Positions 10,013-28,886 of a DNA stretch of 64,000 nucleotides are shown piece after piece. Position 1 is the first letter of the stretch. The number at the start of each line of letters is the position of its first letter. A program made the position numbers and the translations under genes. The notes below the pieces were generated by a model. It had not been told where the DNA came from. It worked only from the letters and a program-made list of their open reading frames with translations, and ran no database searches. Source of the stretch: Notamacropus eugenii (taxonomy: Eukaryota > Chordata > Mammalia > Diprotodontia > Macropodidae); assembly GCF_028372415.1 (NCBI RefSeq), contig NW_027325148.1, forward strand, positions 167,366 to 231,365, given 5' to 3'.

Positions 10013-13000
10013 AATCATTTTACAAAATAGTTTGCCCATTCAACAATTTCCCCAAATTTTTTTTCCCTTTTTTCCCCTTATCCTCTTTAATGTTATTTCT
10101 ATCTTTTGTTCATTTTTGTCAATTTTCTAGGAAGAAGGTTTTGTAAGTTTCATTTTTCTTATAAATTTTGTGAAGCATTTCTTCCCCCTGCCACCTTTGT
10201 TGTACTTCTTTTTAAAATTTTATATATATGACATTCCTAATGTTCACAAGTCAGATCCTTCAGAAAGCAGTTTGCAATTTTATTAGCAATTGAAGTAGAA
10301 ATCAATCTCATTGGTATTTAATCTGAAACACTCCATTTTCTTCTTTTTTGAGAAGTGGTATATCTGTCCTCCAATCCTGGCCTAACAAGAACGTTTTAGG
10401 TTACAGCCTGAGAGTGCTGTAACATTTTGAACCCACACCTCTGTATTTCAAATAAACATTTCACTACTTCTGAGAGAAACAGAAGTAGAAAAGGAGAAAT
10501 CACACAAAGTTATATGGATATAGTAGACCTGAATTATGCTACTCAAAATCCTTTCTCATATATATTTGGGGAAATAAATACCTAAAAGTTAGTAATAGTA
10601 CTGAGGAGAAACTGGGCAAGGAAATTGAGGAGTGGTTATGTTTACTACAATTAGTTGAAAAAAAGGGGTATTTATCTTGGAGAAAAAAAAAAAGATAAGT
10701 TAAGTCTCCAAGTATTTAAAAGAGTTTCAAGGATGAATGAAGGGTTACACTAAGTTAGCTGGATCAACCCCATGACACATTAAGCTTCACTCAAAAGTCA
10801 CTTTTAACTTTTTATGTGTCTTCCATGATTCTTTAATTCTGGTGTTTAGGAACTGGAAATCATCTGGTTCAACTCTCTTTTTTCCTTATAAAGATTGGAA
10901 CCCAGGGAAGGGAATACGAAGAAGGGTGGTTTTAAAGTTCAAAAAGTAGGCAGAGATGTTTAGGGGACAGTGTGGTCATAGACTCCCGAATGATTCTAGT
11001 TACCTAGAAATTTAATCCACTCTGAACTTTGATTTTATTCCACTATCTCCATCTTATCCTATAAAAATATTCTCTTCCTTAAACCTCAGAATTTCTAAAT
11101 ATACTTTCATAGCATTCTAATTCACTTCCTTTAGAATTAACTTCCTATGACCTAACCTCTCCAAAACGAGACTTGTTGCGACTGAAAATTCCCAAAGTCT
11201 CCAATGCTGACCAATCTATAATTCAAAACCCCAAGATCCTACATCTCAGTTGACTCCTTTTTCTGTTCTTTATCTAAATGAATGAAAAAATTCCAAATCA
11301 TAATTCCTCCAATATGGTGAATATAAGTTAACCATGTCCCACCAAGAGTTTCATATGAGTATAAGGAGGGGGAAATATATCCAGAGATGCTAAGGACATG
11401 AATTGCTTATTTTTGCTGTGACAGCAAAATAAATCTATTTTTGTTAAATGATTTAAGAATGCATTTCATCTTAACATCAAAACTGAGAAAGTTTTAGTTA
11501 ACTTGACTGTGACAAGATAAAATAGCCCAGTGCAACTCGTATCATGACTGAGTTGGGGAAAATAATAGCATATATATGAAGGTAGGGTGATCATTTGGTA
11601 TGACAATAGTTACTGCTTCCAGTAATCAGAGCCCTCCTGATCCATATATAGAGGATCCTCTATATCAAACAGGGAGTAGTTAATTGACTACATAGCCTCT
11701 CTGGTGAAGATAACTCTTGATGGGAGTAGATACTTCCAGAGTACCATTTCTGACCCAGAAATTCCAGTTGCCACTGAGATCTGGAGCTAAAAGAAAGGAG
11801 AGCCAGTGTGAAAGTGAGGGAAAAGTCTAATCCTGGAAAAGGGGTGCTTCCTAAAGGGAGAAACCAATAGATTTAATATTTAAATGTAGTAACTTCCATA
11901 CACTTTGGGAGGTTTCTGAAGATTTTTATGAAGTCAAATACATTTATTTGAACTTTCAGATAAAGACTATGTCAATTTTTAGGGGTCTGAGATGGAGAGT
12001 TATTTAAACCTGGTTCTAAGAATTTGTGAAAAACCAGCTGGTTTAGAAGGGATGAAAATCCTTAAAGAAATGGTTTTGACAGGTAGGACTTAAGTCCATC
12101 AGCATCCCCTTCAAATGCAGTTTTATTTAGGGTCTAGAGGCAGTTAGATTTAGCTTCTAGTAGAGCCTCATCATATCTTAATTGGTGAAATTCTATCAGG
12201 ATTTTAGCAACCATCTAGTAAGAGTACTAGGGAATGGAGGTCCTGTAAAGTCCTGCCAATGGACTGAACTAAAGTCAGTCAATAATCAATTATCCAGGCT
12301 GCATAACTAACATGTGAGAGTGTTGAAAAATAGAGCAGAGATCACTTACACTAATTCCTGGTTTTTGACCTTGAGTATGACCCCGTTTGGGGCCTGGATC
12401 TTTTTGCCAATACTTCCCACTTTCTATCAGAGTTCCAGTCTGAATTGCAGCCTCAGAACATTTCATTATGGGCAAGACATGAAGTGCTTCAGTTTTGTCA
12501 CCTGCCTCTATGTTGTTGTAAAATGAAATATCTAATAAGTACTTTGAATGCAGGGCCAGTTTAGACATTGAGATGGTGATAATATGTTATGCTGGGCTCC
12601 CAACCCCTTTCATATGTCTTATCCCCCCCCAAATAAGCCAGGAAGCAAAAGTAAATACGTGTTCCTCACTTTTTTTACCACTGATGTACAAAATAATTTT
12701 CCAAAACTATCCTAAATAGCTCAGGAAGTCAACCACATAAACTTCTGGGGTTTGGAGAGCTCACTGTTATGTCCAAATAATTTTCTCAGATCAAATCCTG
12801 TAAGACCAGCATCACCACTCCTTTTTGAGTAACACTGGCTTATAAAGCCATCATCATGATTACATGTATTGTCCCCACTGTAAATTCATCCTAAGAATTC
12901 AACCGTCTTAGAGATTGATTCAGCTTTTTTCTTAACTTACCTACTGAGAGTAAAAGAAGAGTTTTGGAGTGCAAAATCTCCAGCTTTCATTTTTAAAAAA

Positions 13001-14340
13001 AAAAAACCCTCCCTGGGATGGTAAGCCATCAGATATAGGTTATACATGTGCAATTATGTAAAATATTTCCACATTAGTAATGTCCTAAAAGAGTTGAATA
13101 AAAGTGAAAAAAATGAAAAATAGCATGCTTCAGTCTATCCTCAACAGCAATCCTTTCAACTGAAGTGCATAGTAAGCTTCATCATGAGTCCTTTGGAATC
13201 ATTGTATTGCTGAGGATAGCTACATCATTCAAACAATACTGCTGTTATCGTGTAAGAAGAGCCCAGTCATTTAAAAAAAACTAATTGTTCTGCTTGATTT
13301 CACTCCGCATCACAGATAACCTCTTTCTAGTTTCCTTCTGTGCTATCTTTGTTAATTACCCTTTTTGTTGCATCCTCAGTATTTAAGCAAATGCCTGACA
13401 CAGAGTTCTCAAAGATGTTTACTCTATCTTTGAAAGAAGTCTTACCAGTGTACCACTTACATCTTCCAAGGTTTTCAGTCACCCTTTTTTTTTCAGAGCA
13501 GTCTTGCTTAGTACTCCCACCACTGAACTTTGTATGCTTGTTCTGTTCCCCTCAGAAAATTACTTTTTTCATAGAGCCTTTATTGCTTCAGCAAAAATAG
13601 AATATGAGATCACAGAACAGGAGTAATTTCATATGCTGGGATCCCATGGCAAGGACACCACAGACTTACAGTTTACTAACACAAAAAAAGAAGGCAATAA
13701 AAAGCATTATCATTTATTTATGCCAGAATGCAGGCCCCTCAGAAATACCTACCATTCACACAGAGCCAATGAATTATTAAAAGTTAGAGTTTGTGTCTGC
13801 CCTGCCTACATTTTTTTTTTTCAGCAAGGGCCTGATAATGTATGTGCCAACTGTCTTAGAAAATTTTTCCTATTATCAAGAACTGACAGAAGTGCCTGGA
13901 GTTGGGCATGACAGAAGAGGAATGAGACATTGGTATTCAACTCTTATCTTTTGTATGTATAGAGTGGAGCCTGAGAGTTAGGATTAGGTGATAGTGTATG
14001 GAAATGACCTAAACGGGAAGGTGTTTTATAACCCATCCTAGTCCCTGCAGAGAACATTTTTAGGAAATGGATGCTGGAGTTAAATACTTCTGCCTTAAGA
14101 TACCCACTGGTTTTATTGTAAGAATGATTACAACTCCATTATTGTCAAATTGACCTGGTTTGTGGGGACCATGGGGTCAAATTTGGAGTCTACATTCTGA
14201 TAAGTTCCAAGGGCCAGAGGAAAAATAAAGAATTTAGAGGTATGGGCAGATAGATACCCTATGAACTTAGAGGTATATGATAAAGGGTCTCCATCAGCTT
14301 CATACAGCTAAGATAGGAAAAGGATTTATGAGACAGAAGA
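10013..14340. other. Intergenic sequence, no gene recognised
   Basis: About 4.3 kb of AT-rich sequence. The short open frames (for example 12290-12568 minus, 13340-13600 plus, 13633-13911 plus) have no recognisable domain and no conserved splice context. No RNA gene was seen. Some of it is probably old unrecognisable repeat. Confidence 0.45.
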
Positions 14341-14560
14341 GATTTAATAATAATAATAATATCTAATATTTAACTGTTCTAAGCACTCTACAATTAGTTA
14401 GTTTGATCCTTACAACCTTGCAACCCCATTTTACAATGAGAAACAAATAAGGTAGATGGGTAAAATGACTTTTCCAACATCACACATATAAGTGTCTGAG
14501 GCTAGATTGGAAATTAGGTCTTCTTAACTCCAAGTCTCAGTACTTCCACCAAAATGCTGA
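14341..14560 (+). mobile_element. MIR-type SINE
   Basis: The stretch begins with an AATAATAATAAT run and continues through TGATCCTTACAACCTTGC, CCCCATTTTACAATGAG and TGTCTGAGGCTAGATTGG to CTTCTTAACTCCAAGTC. This is the order seen in MIR/CORE SINEs (threshold 'cctcacaac', 'attttacagatgagg', 'gtctgaggc', 'cttcctgactcc'). It is diverged, as expected of an old copy. Confidence 0.7.
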
Positions 14561-14874
14561 TTTAGAAATTAGTGTTTCTTAAAAATCAGAGAAAAAAATC
14601 CAGGTTTAGGAAATAATGGGTAAAAATTTATAAAAGGAATCCCTGGTGAACTAAGGTTTAGAAGGTGGAGAGACTGGTGAAGAAATATGTATTTCCTCTG
14701 TCAAGTTACAGGAACCAGTTCAACCTGAAAAAGATTAGGATGTGGCTAACCAGATCCATTTCCTTGGATACCTGGAATGCTGTAAAACCAAAGATGTTGT
14801 GCTGGAACTTTTTAGGTAGGCAACATATATAGTGCTGCAGGCCAAGTCTTATACCACCTGCTGTGAATACAAAG

Positions 14875-14907
<33 letters not shown>
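14875..14907 (+). repeat. (CT)n microsatellite
   Basis: A near-perfect CT dinucleotide run of about 30 bp in the spacer downstream of UBA1. It is isolated from the CT-rich satellite at 33.6 kb and onward, and unremarkable in itself. Confidence 0.9.
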
Positions 14908-15298
14908 ATGCTTAAACTGTAAAGTTGTACACAAAACACTCTATTTACATCATCTAGCTTGTCCTTATTTGTCAATCTTTTCTGTAGAGAACACTTGTAA
15001 TTGACACAAGGTGACATTTAACCAGGTTTGGTGGTTTTCTGTTATTAAACCGAAATTTTGAAGAATAAAAAATAAATAACGAACTAGTTTCTTTTTCTGT
15101 AGAAGACAGACTGTAACATTCTGGCTTTTCCTTTTCCACAAACATGTTGCATCTTTGTGTCCTTTAAAGATAAATACAGGAGTTCCCAATAAAAACATAC
15201 ATGTATTCTTAAATCTATCTCTCAAAAAAGAGGCCTATATTCACAAGTCTTGAGTTCAGTGTTTCTCACATAAGAGTGTTGCAACGGTTTGTAACTCT
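14908..15298. other. Spacer downstream of UBA1, no gene seen
   Basis: About 390 bp between a CT microsatellite and the UBA1 polyadenylation signal. Short minus-strand open frames have no recognisable content. Transcription of UBA1 should end in the right part of this stretch. Confidence 0.4.
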
Positions 15299-15304
15299 TT
15301 TATT
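15299..15304 (-). terminator. UBA1: UBA1 polyadenylation signal AATAAA
   Basis: The plus strand reads TTTATT, so the minus strand carries a canonical AATAAA. It lies about 190 nt past the UBA1 stop codon, giving a short 3' UTR. Cleavage would be expected some 10-30 nt further on, near 15270-15288. It is the only canonical signal I noticed immediately after the gene. Confidence 0.75.
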
Positions 15305-15489
15305 TTGAATTCAGGATTCAAACAGCAGTAGAAAGATTCCCCACATGCCCTGAGTGCCAAACTGAGCAAAGCTAAAACCAGTGGCCTAGGCCACCCAGCC
15401 AGTTTACTGGGGAAAAAAGGTGATTACGGAGAAGAGTAGTGGGTAAAGGATGATAAAGGGAGAAGGGTAAGAAAAGCAACAGCCAAGGA

Positions 15490-23550
<8,061 letters not shown>

Positions 23551-25639
23551 CTGGTAAAAATGGAAAAACATTGAGTGGTCTGAAGAAGGAAAAGTAGTCT
23601 GAGGTTAAAATGAAAGTTCAAAAGGAAAATGAGTCCTGTCCACTTTTGTGTAAATCTATGACTGAAATAATTAGAAAAGTGTAAAAGTATAAGGACATGG
23701 ATAAAGACAGAGTTAAATACATTTTTGGGGGTGAAAGATCTTATTTTTGAAGGTATAATTAATAGTAAATATTTGGGTTACTCTGGGAGTATTAAAGAGA
23801 AAGTGGAAGTAGAATGAGCAAGCATTTATTAAGTCTATAGTAGTCTGCTTGATCCTTATAACTTTGTAAAGGGGTTATTGTTATTGTTTTACAGATGGAG
23901 TAAATGAGGTAAAGTGATTAAGTTATTTGACTCGGATTTAAATGGCTAAAAAGGTTCAATTTGCATCAAAATCAAGAAAATGGGTCAACAATGATTGCAT
24001 TACTTTAGGATAAATGATGGGAAATAATTTCAAAGAGGTTTTAATTACTTCACACATACACAAAATGGCCGACGCAAATAAAGAGTCCTGGATAATAAAT
24101 ATTGGTTTATAAAACAATTTCAACTAATGCTTTAAGTGCAAAACAGTCAACAGAGAACTGAGAAATTACAGAACTTCAAACTACTAAACAATGTTATATA
24201 CAGAAATGTACATTTAATGAAGCTTTCCCTAACTAAAAGCTGAAAGTAAATACTGTACCTGACTTTGTATTCATCAAAATGCCTATTCTACTGTAAGCGA
24301 TTTATCAAAACAAAGCTAAATTGAACTCGTGGTCAAAAAATAAAAAGGACAAAAATTAAAGATTTTTAAAACAAGTGGTAATTTCTCATGAAATTATGAA
24401 GGAATTGCACAAAAAGTATTGAAGTATTACGATAAAACTGAATAATACAAGAATATATTTCAAAGCGAATATTCCCCTCCCCATTTTAAACCTAACCATT
24501 TCAAATTTCAGTAAACAATGAAAAAGTTTTTAAAAACTACCTTTTTTCCAACTAGGTTTTGTTTAATCAGGCCATGGAATGTCTCTTTTCTGGATTAACC
24601 TTACCACTTTACCACGTAAGAATCGCCTCGACTCCAAGTAGGATATTGAAAAAAAGGAATTCGGAATCAAAGCAGGACTGTACCACTTGGCAGAGGGGAG
24701 ACCATTTTTTTAAATCAAGTCTTACTACCTATGCCATTAAATAATAACATTAAAACAGATCATGTCATGAATTTATATGAAAGTTTTTTTCAAACACACT
24801 TTCCTGTTTTCCCATATTCTTCAGAAACGCTTTCACCACATTTCCAAAATAATTTTAAGTAAAAAGTATGGTACAGTCCAAAATTTGTCGCAAAGCAACT
24901 TGGGTTACTTTTGACCAAATCGTATCTTGTAAAGAAAGACGTACATTTGAACCTTATTTTAGGATATACAATCATTTCTTTTTGTGTACTACAGTAATTT
25001 GAAAATGCTCCCTTTTAAGGGGAATACAAGAAAACATTTTTTGGGTTGGAGAACATTCATTTAAAAAATCCTCAAAACTGTAGCTTAAGTACAAGATGAA
25101 AAATTATAATTTACATAAGTAATTTTAATTTCAAAGTGATATAAATATATATAATATATGAATATAAATGATAGTTAAAATAAAACTGAATTCGAATTTG
25201 TATTGTTGTAAACATAGCAAAGGAAAATTTATTCTGTTTGGTAAGAACAAATATACTTGGTAATTTACAAATTTATATTGTTTAACTTGAATCTTAAGGA
25301 CACCTATAATTATGAAAGTATAGTATTTTTTAGGTAAGCAATGAAACATGGAAAGGGAGAAAATAAGTAAAATGAAAACATTAAAGGTATAGTAGATGCC
25401 AATTTCAAAGTACTTTTAAACTACATATTATTTATAAAGCAAAAACATTGAGTACCAGTATGACGTTGGTGATGAGTGTGTTTTGATCATGAATGAATGT
25501 AATTTGTTCCTTTTTGCTAAAATATGTTGCTTTTTAAGACGCCTTCTGTACATTTACCCCCAGCAATGCTGTTATTTCGCGGGATAACTGCAAAAACAGA
25601 AGTCCTTCTTTGTTGTAACTACAAAGACATAATAACGTA
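23551..25639. other. UBA1: UBA1 first intron, no coding exon seen
   Basis: About 2.1 kb upstream of the ATG exon. The acceptor next to the ATG requires a 5' non-coding exon further up, most likely in the promoter region at 25.64-26.0 kb; I could not place its donor. A weak MIR-like SINE piece lies at about 23815-23960 (AAGCATTTATTAAGTC, then TTTTACAGATGGAG). The rest is AT-rich with no recognised element. Confidence 0.6.
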
Positions 25640-26183
25640 GAAAACAAATTTCAAATAAAGTACACCACACCCCGAACCCTCCCCCCCAGCCCTCCCGCCC
25701 CTTTTTCCCACTTTTTCTCCAACCTAACGGCTATAGTCAACTAAGAACCACGCCTTAGGGGGCGTGGCTTGGGGCAACCTGAGGCCTTAGTGACGGAAAT
25801 ACCTACCAATGAAAATCGAGATGACGTAAGTGCGTGACTGCGGCTTCCAATAAATGTACTTCGAGCCGGAACTGTCACTATGGTAACTGAGACCCAACAC
25901 GGTTTGTTGTGGTGATTCAGAGTTGCGGTGGGGGTAGAGTCAGAAGCATCGCGAAGGCCGCCATTTTGTGGTGGCTCTCTTTTGGTAGTGTGCGTTTGGC
26001 TTTACCGAGGATGATGGGTGGGGTTGGAGGGGGAGCAGAAAAAATAATCCGTTCCCTACATCCAGCCTCTCGTTTTTCTAATATTTGACAGGGTGCGTGA
26101 GCCTTGGTACTGTACATACGTTTGCGCGCCTGAGCGAGGGGGCGCCTCACCGAACTCCTCGCCTCACAAATCGAAACTAGCAG
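25640..26183. promoter_or_regulatory. Bidirectional promoter of UBA1 (-) and RBM10 (+)
   Basis: This is the only CpG-richer stretch between the two divergent genes. Visible motifs are: a KLF/SP-type GGGGGCGTGG at 25758-25767 with an opposed CCACGCC at 25748-25754; CCAAT boxes at 25806-25810 and 25847-25851; a CRE-like TGACGTAA at 25822-25829; an ETS-like CCGGAA at 25866-25871; an RFX-like GTCACTATGGTAAC around 25874-25887; and a YY1-type GCCGCCATTTTG at 25957-25968. No TATA box is evident. CCAAT, CRE, ETS and YY1 sites together are typical of TATA-less housekeeping bidirectional promoters. Both start sites are inferred, not seen. Confidence 0.7.
25970..26183 (+). other. RBM10: Likely non-coding exon 1 of RBM10
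   Basis: A perfect donor, CAG|GTGAGT, occurs at 26183/26184 on the plus strand inside the GC-richer region and just downstream of the YY1-type site. It is the best candidate for the end of RBM10 exon 1. The exon start is only a guess from the motif positions. No initiating ATG leading into RBM10 is needed here because the start codon lies in the next exon. Confidence 0.45.
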
Positions 26184-28799
26184 GTGAGTGAGGGAGGAAA
26201 GAAAATTGAAGAAATACTGTGACAAAGCTGAGGAGTGAGAGAGGGTTAGGGTTTGGGTACTTGTGACTTTGGTTTAAAAAGGAAGGGGGTCACAAACTTC
26301 TGTGGAGAGGTACACTTCTGAAAAACAAAAACGGTAGGCCTAAGCATCCAAAACGTAGGCGGGAGGTTGGGAAGGAAAAAAAACCGTTAGACATTTGTGT
26401 TTTCCTCCCGAGATCCGCTGAGGGATAAAAAAAATTGACATTTGGTTCCTTGACTTCTCCCACCAAAAACGTCAAAACTTTCAAAGTTTGAGTTTCAAAA
26501 AAAACCAATATGGTACTGTTACAAACCCACAGAGTTCCTAAAAACTAGACGTTAACCTAAAACATTGTAGATTATTATTCTCAGTTTGAAAAAGAAATTA
26601 TCCCCAGAAAAATATGCCACATGGGGTGGGAAAACCAAACGGTAAAAACTTTTACATATGTATTCAAAAAAGAATCAAGTTATTATTTTACTGACAGTAA
26701 AACTAATTTCAGATTACTTATTACTTATTAGTTACAACTAGTATTAATTACTCTTGGAAACTTAGAAAGTAATCCAAACACTCAACACATTTCCTCCCCT
26801 AAGCCTGTTAAACAAAACCCAAATTGTTTCTTCTCATTTACACAAATTAAAAATTCTTCGTAACTTTTAAGTAATTTTTTGTCACAATTCCCTGTCCCTC
26901 TACATTTTCCAACTTAAAAAAAGTAACACTCCATTTCCTTAATCCACTTTTATCTACACCACTTCCATAAAATTCTTTGTACCTTCTTAATTTTCAATTT
27001 CTTTGTTTTATCCTGTCTATTCTCAAGCAAGAACACTGATGACTATAACCACTGTTAAAATTTTAGAAGGAAAAAACTTAGATAAAAAACAAACCCTAAC
27101 ATCTCAGCTTTTAAATTATTTATTCTACTGCAAAACCAAATTATTTTCTTACTTTAGTAATTTAACAATCTCTCATTCTACCTACATTTACTTTTAATAC
27201 TTCACCCACTCATTTATTTATACAATTTATTTGCACATTTTCTGCTTATACTTCATTGCCTGGAATTTCTTCCATTAAATTATTAACTTCTACAGAGCAA
27301 AAATTATGTTTACTCTTTCTTTGCATTCCTACAGCTTAACACAGTATGTTTTCTATAGCAAATCCTCAATAAATTCTATTTTGACTTTATTCTATCTGCT
27401 AATCCCAAAACCACCCTCTAAACAAAAACATGCTATCATTTTTTCACTTCTGCTTACATTACTGGATGTTAATTATAACTAGACACAACAAAATACCTAC
27501 TTGGTTGCACTAAATACAACACTGGACATACATGGAATAAGACATCTTCCCAAGTTCAAGTAAAAGTTCAAACAGTTACCACTAAGGCCTTTTTACTTCA
27601 CTTTCCTCACCTGTAAAATGAACTGGAAAACAAAATAAAAAATTCAAAATGGGCTCATGAAAATTCTGAAAAAAACAAAATAATAGCAAACACTATTTAT
27701 CTCTAATACTTCTTTACTAAAATGGAAAAAAAAAACATATTCCTACGTATCTTCCTTAGAACAACTTCCTCTAGATTCCTAGTTTTCTCACTGTTATGTA
27801 CCTGAAATTTGTATGCCATCTGTCATAACTTTTTGTTTAGACAAATGTCAAAATTCTAGTAGCTAATATATCTAGACACCATTGGGTGAAAATATCAAAA
27901 TAACAATACTAAAAATCAGTACTTTACATTCAAATACAGAGGACTAAAAGGACCTGTGAAATTCCAGTTCTTTATTGCTTATAACAAATCACCTCACCTG
28001 TGTTTTTGTACCAACTTTTGTACAATAGCTTTACATATTATGTGGCCCAAAGAAAGATTAGGGTTAGAGTTAGGTAGCATTTCCTTTTTTTTAAAAAGTT
28101 GGAAAACAAAGAAAAGACACCTTGATGGATCATACGATGCAGGAGAAAATAAAGCCATAAATATAAGACCATAAGTCCGTGGCTAACCATCATAATTCAT
28201 CTCTTTGGTAATGAAAGTGAAGTCAGAAAAGCAACATGACTTGCCTGATATCAAAACACAAACACAACTCCTCATAGAATATAAACCACTTTTAGAATGC
28301 CATGCTAATTCATGGGACATAAAAGAAAACTTATTTAAGCAAAATGACCATTTATGGTAGGACTAAAGATAAGCAAGAAGAATGGGATCTTCTGAATTTG
28401 AGTTGGAGGACAGTAGAGATAGCTTCATTAAAATACTTCTGTATAATCTGTACTACACCTCTCACCAGCCAATAATAAAACAAAGTGACTAAAAAACACA
28501 CATAAATTTAAAATCAGTCTCTAGCAAAAAATCTTGGAATGATCTGAGGAAACTGATCCATTCCCTACTTCTGTTTGTCTCTCTTAAAATGTAATCAGTA
28601 CAGGTAAGCCCAAATAAGGTAGTTTTCACATAATACACCTAATTTTAGGCTCCCAAGTCTGTTTTTTTGACCTTTGGAAAACTCCATTTATCTTTTCCAT
28701 TCTGTACAAATCCTAACCAAGTAGTTTTATTTGCATGTTTTCGTTTGTCCTTAAAAACTCTCGTCTATTTTGTTCACATCATCATCAGACACCGTGCAG
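26184..28799. other. RBM10: RBM10 first intron
   Basis: About 2.6 kb of AT-rich intron between the likely exon 1 donor and the exon carrying the start codon. Short open frames are uninformative. A short telomere-like run lies at 28058-28074. No repeat family was identified with confidence. Confidence 0.5.
28058..28074 (+). repeat. Short telomere-like motif
   Basis: TTAGGGTTAGAGTTAGG: two and a half TTAGGG-like units with one mismatch. It may be chance. Confidence 0.4.
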
Positions 28800-28886
28800 G
28801 CTTGCAGAACATGGTGTTGGAAGCGTGGTGGTAGTTGTGTCTGAAAAATAAAGAGAAGCCATTGCTCCAAGAAAAATACCCAAGAG
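28800..28886 (+). other. RBM10: RBM10 exon 2 5' UTR part
   Basis: The sequence before the ATG at 28887 is probably the non-coding part of exon 2. A possible acceptor CCGTGCAG ends at 28799, with a modest pyrimidine stretch upstream. An alternative CAG lies a few bases further on (28806). The start codon context is AAGAGATGG, with G at +4. Confidence 0.45.

Noticed and set aside
12290..13981. Several 60-92 codon frames between 12.3 and 14.0 kb
   Set aside because: No recognisable family, no splice or promoter context, and lengths expected by chance in AT-rich sequence.
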